From: CAZFAP01 sp964516325
GTDB lineage: Bacteria > Auribacterota > JABMQX01
Reading direction: 5' to 3'
Assembly (NCBI GenBank): GCA_964516325.1
Contig: CAZFAP010000032.1
Coordinates: forward strand, 1-34,494
DNA: 34,494 bases
Shown: positions 30,000 through 34,494 of the stretch, in pieces
Layout of the letters: every line of letters starts with the position of its first letter
How positions within the stretch are numbered: position 1 is the first letter of the stretch
Made by a program: the position numbers and the translations under genes
Notes under the pieces: generated by a model
The model's database searches: none
The model's input: the letters and a program-made list of their open reading frames with translations, nothing else
Told to the model about the DNA's origin: nothing

Positions 30000-31403
30000 A
30001 TGAATTGTCGAGCTTCCCTCATCCTGTGCGCTCTTAATTTCGCACTGGCATCTGCCGGTTCCGCGGGCGCCGCCGATGTTGACATCGCCGACATTGGAAA
30101 CCGCCTCGAACTCTTCGTTGACCACCACCGCATCGAGTCGTTGAAAACCGTTCAACTCGTCCTTCATCACCCCGTCCCCGCCGAGATCGCCCTCAAGCTG
30201 AATGACCCCTGGGATGGAAAATACTGCGCCTACTTCACCGTCTTCCAGGACGAGAACCTCTTCCGCATGTACTATCGCGGCTGGGCCGACCTCGACCACG
30301 GGGAGCAGGTTACTTGTTACGCCGAGAGCACCGACGGCATCCGCTGGACCAAGCCCCACCTCGGGCTATTCGAGTTCAAAGGCTCCAAGCAGAACAACAT
30401 CATTTGGACCGGTCCGGGCGATAAAGGCACCCACAACTTCGCGCCGTTCAAAGATACCCGCCCCGGAGTCCCAGCGGACCAGAAGTACAAAGCCCTCGGA
30501 GGCATACCCTCGCATGCCTTCGTCTCTCCCGATGGAATCCACTGGCAGCGACTTCTCGACGAGCCCCTCCTTACCGAAGGAGCCTTTGATTCACAGAACC
30601 TGGCTTTCTGGGACACCAACAGACTGAAATATGTGGCGTACTTTCGCATTTTCACGAAAGACGTCCGAGCCGTTGCGACCGCGACCTCCGACGACTTCAT
30701 TCACTGGTCTGCCCCGAAGCCCATCGAGTTGGGCGATACCCCGCCCGAACATTTCTACACGAACGCGACCCAGCTTTACTTCCGGGCTCCCCATTACTAC
30801 TTTTCATTCCCAAAGCGGTTCATGCCCGACCGCAAACGTCTCTCGGAGCACAACGAAATGGGGATTTCGGAGGGCATATTTGTGAGCAGCCGCAATGGGT
30901 TGCACTTCGACCGGACGTTCATGGAGGCTTTCATCCGCCCGGGCCGCGATCGCCTGAACTGGGGCGACCGCAGCAGCATGCCCGTATGGGGCATCCTTCA
31001 AACCGCGCCCGACGAGATGTCCATCTATTACAGCCAGAACTGTAGGTATCCGACTCACCACATCCGCCGAGGAGTCCTCCGCCTCGATGGCATAGCCTCC
31101 GCTAACGCCGGTTATTCCGGCGGCGAACTGTTCACCAAGCCGATCCGCTTTACGGGAACGAAGCTCGTGCTCAACTATTCGACCGCCGCTTCCGGCAGCA
31201 TCCGCGTCGAGATTCAGGACCTCGAAGGCAAGCCATGCGCTGGCTTTTCTCTCGCGGAAGGAAAAGAACTGTACGGAGATGAAATCGCGGAAGCCTATTC
31301 CTGGAATTGGGGTTTCGATGTCTTCTCGCTCGCGGGCAAACCCGTGCGCCTGCGCTTCGTGATGAAGGACGCGGACCTTTACTCCTACCGCTTTTGGGAG
31401 TGA
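30000..31403 (+). CDS. Secreted five-bladed beta-propeller protein, GH43/GH32-like
   Basis: A 467-residue secreted protein with a signal peptide (residues 1-24, cleavage near AGA-ADV) and GAGG 8 nt before the ATG. Repeating blade-like segments (FRMYYRGWADLDHG, CYAESTDGIRWTKP, AFVSPDGIHWQRL, ATATSDDFIHWSAP) with the ES.DG..W pattern are typical of GH43/GH32-type beta-propellers. The last 120 residues look like a beta-sandwich (RVEIQDLEGKPCAGFSL, VRLRFVMKDADLYSYRFWE). Enzymes of these clans cut arabinose, xylose or fructose side chains; many members of this particular group are uncharacterised, and I cannot point confidently to the catalytic acids. It follows the GH5-like gene, suggesting joint attack on a plant- or algal-type polymer. 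Confidence 0.82.
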   Translation: MNCRASLILCALNFALASAGSAGAADVDIADIGNRLELFVDHHRIESLKTVQLVLHHPVPAEIALKLNDPWDGKYCAYFTVFQDENLFRMYYRGWADLDHGEQVTCYAESTDGIRWTKPHLGLFEFKGSKQNNIIWTGPGDKGTHNFAPFKDTRPGVPADQKYKALGGIPSHAFVSPDGIHWQRLLDEPLLTEGAFDSQNLAFWDTNRLKYVAYFRIFTKDVRAVATATSDDFIHWSAPKPIELGDTPPEHFYTNATQLYFRAPHYYFSFPKRFMPDRKRLSEHNEMGISEGIFVSSRNGLHFDRTFMEAFIRPGRDRLNWGDRSSMPVWGILQTAPDEMSIYYSQNCRYPTHHIRRGVLRLDGIASANAGYSGGELFTKPIRFTGTKLVLNYSTAASGSIRVEIQDLEGKPCAGFSLAEGKELYGDEIAEAYSWNWGFDVFSLAGKPVRLRFVMKDADLYSYRFWE

Positions 31404-31918
31404 ATCCTCGTGCGGCTCTTCCATGCATGCTCTGGCGCTCGCGCGTCCCGGCTTTCATTCGTGAACGGTCGGACCTCTGGCAAAGCCCTCAGTCCCAGGC
31501 AGCGAGCATCGCGCTGCAAGTGGGAAGAACACGATGCGCCTGCCTCACTGAGGTGCGATTACGTGCGTGCGTCTCCCGTTCCTTCCCTCGCCCTCGAAGC
31601 CGGCCACACCGAGGAGCGGATCAACCCGTCCCCAGCCGGAGCCTCGCCAGTGCCCGAATGACTCGCCCCCTTCCGGCGCCGCCGAAGCTGAAAAATCGCT
31701 CTTCCCATAAGACACGAACGGTGCTAACCTTATGTCCGCCTCTGTGGAGGCACAGCGGGCAGATTGACGCGCAATGAGTCACACTCAGCATCTCAATCTT
31801 GCACTTTCCGTCGCGCGCGTACGTTGGACCGAGCGAAACATGTTCTGCAAGCAGAGCATCGCTGTCTGCTTGAGCGCTCAAGACATTGACAGAAACCAAA
31901 AGCGAAAGGAGTGAACCT
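31404..31918. other. Intergenic region upstream of the ThuA gene
   Basis: About 515 bp with no supported gene on either strand. It contains a 14-bp perfect palindrome at 31869-31882 and a small hairpin CTGTG-GAGG-CACAG near 31742-31755. No clear terminator follows the beta-propeller gene. Confidence 0.5.
31869..31882. promoter_or_regulatory. 14-bp perfect palindrome upstream of the ThuA gene (operator-like)
   Basis: CTTGAGCGCTCAAG is completely self-complementary and lies 36 nt before the ATG at 31919, where a repressor could block transcription. A TTGACA follows at 31886-31891 but without a fitting -10 element. No regulator gene is nearby. Confidence 0.35.
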
Positions 31919-32716
31919 ATGCGGAAAAGACTCATGATGGCGAGTGTTGCCCTCGCTCTCGCGGGCCAGGTCGCAGTAGTCCAGACGCCCGGCAAGGCCG
32001 AGGCGCCCAAAAAGGCTCGCAGGCTTCTGTACGTCGTCCAGACCAAAGGGTTTCACCATGACAGCACCGAAAGCTCCATCCCCTCGGTCATGACGATTGG
32101 CAGGAAGTCCGGCGCCTTCACGACCACTGTGACCGACGACGCCTCCATCATCACCGCCGAGTTGCTCAAAGACTACGACGCTGTCATGTTCCTCACCACC
32201 GGCGAACTCCCCATGAACGAAATGCACAAGAGGGCTTTCCTCCAGTTTATCTGGTCGGGCAGAGGTTTCATCGGCATCCACTGCGCCACCGACACGTTCT
32301 ATAAGTGGCCCGAATACGGCGAGGTGATCGGGGCTTATTTCGACGGCCATCCCTGGACTCAGGAAATTGCGGTCAATGTCGAGGATGTGAATTTTCCGGG
32401 GATGAACTTCCTCGGAAAATCGTTCCGTTTCAAAGAAGAGGTGTATCAATATAAGAACTGGTCGCGCGAGAAAGTGCACGTCCTCCTCAGCCTCGACAAC
32501 AGTTCCGTTGACATAAGCAAGGGGAAGCGCGCCGACAAGGACTATGCCATCGCGTGGTGCAAAAAGTATGGCAACGGGCGAGTCCTGTTCAATGGACTGG
32601 GACACATGCCCGAAGCCTGGAGTGACCCTCGCTTTCAGAGAATGATGCTCGACGGAATCCTCTGGGCGATGGGCGATCTCCCCGACCGCGTTCCCGTGGA
32701 GCCGCCGGCCCAGTAG
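31919..32716 (+). CDS. Exported ThuA-domain protein
   Basis: A 265-residue protein of the ThuA (trehalose utilisation-like) family, a class I glutamine amidotransferase-like fold found with carbohydrate catabolism genes. The ATG at 31919 has a perfect AAGGAG with proper spacing and starts a signal peptide (MRKRLMMASVALALAG). Family features: LLYVVQTKGFHHDS, the segment DYDAVMFLTTGELP, FIWSGRGFIGIHCATDTF with a Cys at the nucleophile-elbow-like site, GHPWTQEIAVNV, and the ending GNGRVLFNGLGHMPEAW..DPRFQ. The biochemical function of exported ThuA proteins is not settled; some relatives act in keto-sugar metabolism. Its place between glycosidase-like proteins and a metallopeptidase fits a sugar-use role. 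Confidence 0.9.
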   Translation: MRKRLMMASVALALAGQVAVVQTPGKAEAPKKARRLLYVVQTKGFHHDSTESSIPSVMTIGRKSGAFTTTVTDDASIITAELLKDYDAVMFLTTGELPMNEMHKRAFLQFIWSGRGFIGIHCATDTFYKWPEYGEVIGAYFDGHPWTQEIAVNVEDVNFPGMNFLGKSFRFKEEVYQYKNWSREKVHVLLSLDNSSVDISKGKRADKDYAIAWCKKYGNGRVLFNGLGHMPEAWSDPRFQRMMLDGILWAMGDLPDRVPVEPPAQ

Positions 32717-32745
32717 GGCATCGAGTGGCTTTTGCTTTCGATATT

Positions 32746-32812
32746 GCGCTAAGGGTCACGCAGGGCGCTAAGTGTCCCCTTCACACCCGCATTTGCCCCG
32801 GCGCCCTGCGTG
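32746..32812. repeat. Intergenic repeat with 12-bp inverted arms and a GCGCTAAG direct repeat
   Basis: CACGCAGGGCGC (32757-32768) is matched by the perfect complement GCGCCCTGCGTG (32801-32812) across a 32-nt loop. GCGCTAAG occurs twice, at 32746 and 32765, 19 nt apart. It lies just after the ThuA gene and could form a terminator-like hairpin on either strand, but has no T-run. The style resembles dispersed GCGCTAAG/ACGCAGG repeats of environmental genomes (recollection). Confidence 0.6.
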
Positions 32813-32945
32813 GCTTCCCGTAGTTTCAGAATGCCCTCGGCTCGTCGTGAGCTCCCCATGGCGGATGGCAGAACCGTTCGGCGGCCGATAAGGTAGGACG
32901 GATTCACGCAAGGCTTACCTGCATAATCTGGAAAAGGGGGACTCG

Positions 32946-34494
32946 ATGGGGGCGAAAAAGATGTTCTCTCTTCGTGCCCTCGGTAAATTAAGCGAGGTCC
33001 TCTGCGCATCGCTTCTTTCTCTGTCCTTCCTCGGGGAAGCACAGGCGGCTCTCACGGGCAGCACGGAGCGCATCCGCGAGATGCTCGCCAAGCACGATTT
33101 TCCGGGCAGCGAGCCGCTCATGGACACCCAGCAGCAGTTCATCGTCTTCTCGCCCGACCAGCGCCTATCTCGAGGGGTACTCGATGTCGCCCTCAAGCTC
33201 AGGCAGGAAATATACGGCTTCTTCGGCACGACCAAGGTTTGGGACCAACCCGCGTTCGTCCTGATCTTCCCGAGCAAGGAGAAGTACGGACTCATCGGCA
33301 CCGGCGGCGCGAGCATCCAATTCAAATATCGCGGCCAGGCCGTCCGCATCATTGCCTCCTACGTTCAGGACGCACTCAAAGACAAAATCCTCCCTCACGA
33401 AATGGTTCACTTTCTGATTGCCGACCTCTCCGCACTCGGGAGCAGCCGCGAGGACAAGCCCCCCGAGTTGCCCATCTTCCTCAATGAGGGAATCGCCGAG
33501 TATTTCATTGCTTCCCCGGGAAGGCGACTCCTCTTCGAGAAGAGCGTCTGCGAGAGCCTTCAAGCAGGGAAACTGGAGCCTTTCAAGAAAATCGTCACCT
33601 CCGCCTCCAACTGGGCCGAGGCGATCAAGGGCACCGAAGGTTCCTGGGAACAGCGAGCCCAGGGATACAGCGTCATCTCCTTTCTCGCTTCCCTCCGGAA
33701 CGGAAACGTGAAGCTCAGGAACTACATCCTCAGCTACGGCACCTCCGCGGGACGCGTCCCCCGCGAATCCGCCTCCCTCCAGGCGTTCGAGATGGCCTTC
33801 CGGCAGGACTATTCCTCCTATGAGGCCCTTCAGGAGAGATGGGTCCAGTTCATCCGGGACAGAGAAATCGTGACGATAGAAGGTGAAGGAGCGTCCGTAC
33901 TCGATTCCTCCGGCGAGGCGTGGGAAACCAGAAGCGTCTCGAAGGAAAGACTCCGGCTCAGCGGGGGAAAGGGCTTCGTCTTTCACGCCAGCAAGCCCGG
34001 AAGCTTCGCGTCCCTCCAGAGCGTTTTCCCGCCCCCCGGCGTCTTCGACGTCTATGCCATTTACATGCAAAACCCAGGCTCTGGCCAATTTCGACTCGCA
34101 CTGAACGTCACGGAGTTCCCCGGGGTCTTCGACGGCTACGCAAGAGCGGAAGTCCTCTGCGAGCCGGTCTATTACGGCAAGTGCTCCCTTGGCCCCGGCG
34201 TGCTGTCCGCCCGGTTCTCCGTCGTCGGAAAAGCGGCTATTTCAAGCGGCTTCGATGTCGGAGTGGATTGCCTCATTTTCCGCAGAGACCGCCGCCTCGA
34301 GGAGACAAACAAGGCGGCCGCCCAGAAATACCTCCAGGCAGGCGCCGAGAGCTACCGACGCGGCCACTTTGCTCAGGCCGAGACCAGCTTCAGCGCGGCG
34401 GCCAATCTCACCCCATGGGAAGCAGCAGCCTTTGAATGGCGAGCCTACGCCAGAGTAGGCCTCGGCCGACTCGACGAGGCGGACCAAGACGCCG
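32946..34494 (+). CDS. Secreted gluzincin-type metallopeptidase with C-terminal TPR (truncated by the window end)
   Basis: An open frame of 516 codons from ATG at 32946 (GGGGGA upstream) to the window edge, with no stop. It starts with a signal peptide (hydrophobic ASLLSLSFLG, cleavage near AQA). The peptidase domain (about 60-300) has the zinc motif HEMVH with His151, Glu152 and His155, and a downstream LNEGIAEYF with Glu181 as probable third ligand. This is the layout of the peptidase MA / DUF1570-like group. A beta-rich region follows (about 310-450, e.g. GSFASLQSVFPPPGVFDVYAIY). From about 465 a TPR-like repeat begins (AGAESYRRGHFAQAETSFSAAANLTP) and continues past the edge. It probably acts outside the cytoplasm on proteins or peptides; the target is unknown. 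Confidence 0.88.
   Translation, partial: MGAKKMFSLRALGKLSEVLCASLLSLSFLGEAQAALTGSTERIREMLAKHDFPGSEPLMDTQQQFIVFSPDQRLSRGVLDVALKLRQEIYGFFGTTKVWDQPAFVLIFPSKEKYGLIGTGGASIQFKYRGQAVRIIASYVQDALKDKILPHEMVHFLIADLSALGSSREDKPPELPIFLNEGIAEYFIASPGRRLLFEKSVCESLQAGKLEPFKKIVTSASNWAEAIKGTEGSWEQRAQGYSVISFLASLRNGNVKLRNYILSYGTSAGRVPRESASLQAFEMAFRQDYSSYEALQERWVQFIRDREIVTIEGEGASVLDSSGEAWETRSVSKERLRLSGGKGFVFHASKPGSFASLQSVFPPPGVFDVYAIYMQNPGSGQFRLALNVTEFPGVFDGYARAEVLCEPVYYGKCSLGPGVLSARFSVVGKAAISSGFDVGVDCLIFRRDRRLEETNKAAAQKYLQAGAESYRRGHFAQAETSFSAAANLTPWEAAAFEWRAYARVGLGRLDEADQDA

Noticed and set aside
28455..30359. 634-residue minus-strand open frame opposite the GH5-like and propeller genes
   Set aside because: It spans two recognised genes on the other strand and the gap between them, and shows no family motif. 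Open antisense frames are expected with C-rich third positions.
31793..32605. 270-residue minus-strand open frame opposite the ThuA gene
   Set aside because: ThuA has a signal peptide, a strong ribosome site and family motifs on the plus strand.
33165..34088. 307-residue minus-strand open frame near the right edge
   Set aside because: The plus strand encodes a continuous secreted HEMVH metallopeptidase through this region; the minus frame has no motif or ribosome site.

Overview
The window looks like part of a GC-rich genome of a Gram-negative-type, environmental, possibly polysaccharide-degrading bacterium. The gene families (Tat-exported Gfo/Idh and aldo/keto oxidoreductases, ThuA, secreted glycosidase-like proteins, giant right-handed beta-helix proteins, a stand-alone Ser/Thr kinase) are those I associate with the PVC/Hydrogenedentota/Sumerlaeota-like part of the tree. 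That placement is inference from gene content; there is no rRNA or tRNA gene here to settle it.

Region 1 (about 1-6480, minus strand) reads as one co-directional envelope cluster: psd, pssA, a Ser/Thr kinase-like protein, a LysM/YkuD L,D-transpeptidase, accA, a nine-TPR lipoprotein and the start of another small exported TPR protein. psd/pssA and pssA/kinase overlap by ATGA, and the transpeptidase follows the kinase within 8 nt, so phosphatidylethanolamine synthesis, a signalling protein and a wall cross-linking enzyme are probably translated as a unit. Fatty-acid synthesis (accA) follows.

Region 2 (6818-9463, minus) holds two exported oxidoreductases with Tat signals: a Gfo/Idh/MocA protein and an aldo/keto reductase with a C-terminal Fe-S domain.

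Region 3 (9969-25117, minus) is the striking part: three related large secreted proteins. The first (2552 aa) has LamG, 17 strictly alternating Ig-like (He_PIG-type) repeats, a BACON-like domain, a beta-helix, a calcium-binding stretch and a C-terminal module. The second (420 codons) is a single beta-helix unit interrupted by an in-frame TGA. The third (1898 aa) is four beta-helix modules joined by Asp-rich calcium-binding linkers. All three end in a related domain of about 60-70 residues. The giant gene is preceded by a consensus-like sigma-54 promoter and a sigma-70-like one.

Region 4 (25235-25656) is a 422-bp non-coding island of palindromes bounded by a perfect 15-bp inverted repeat. Region 5 (25925-28190, minus) has a GlcD-type FAD oxidase and a lipoprotein tyrosine/dual-specificity phosphatase.

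Region 6 (28476-34494, plus) has a GH5-like glycosidase, a GH43/GH32-like beta-propeller protein, a ThuA-domain protein and a zinc-metallopeptidase/TPR protein that runs off the window end. Most proteins in the window carry export signals. No CRISPR, integrase, transposase, phage or known defence system was seen.
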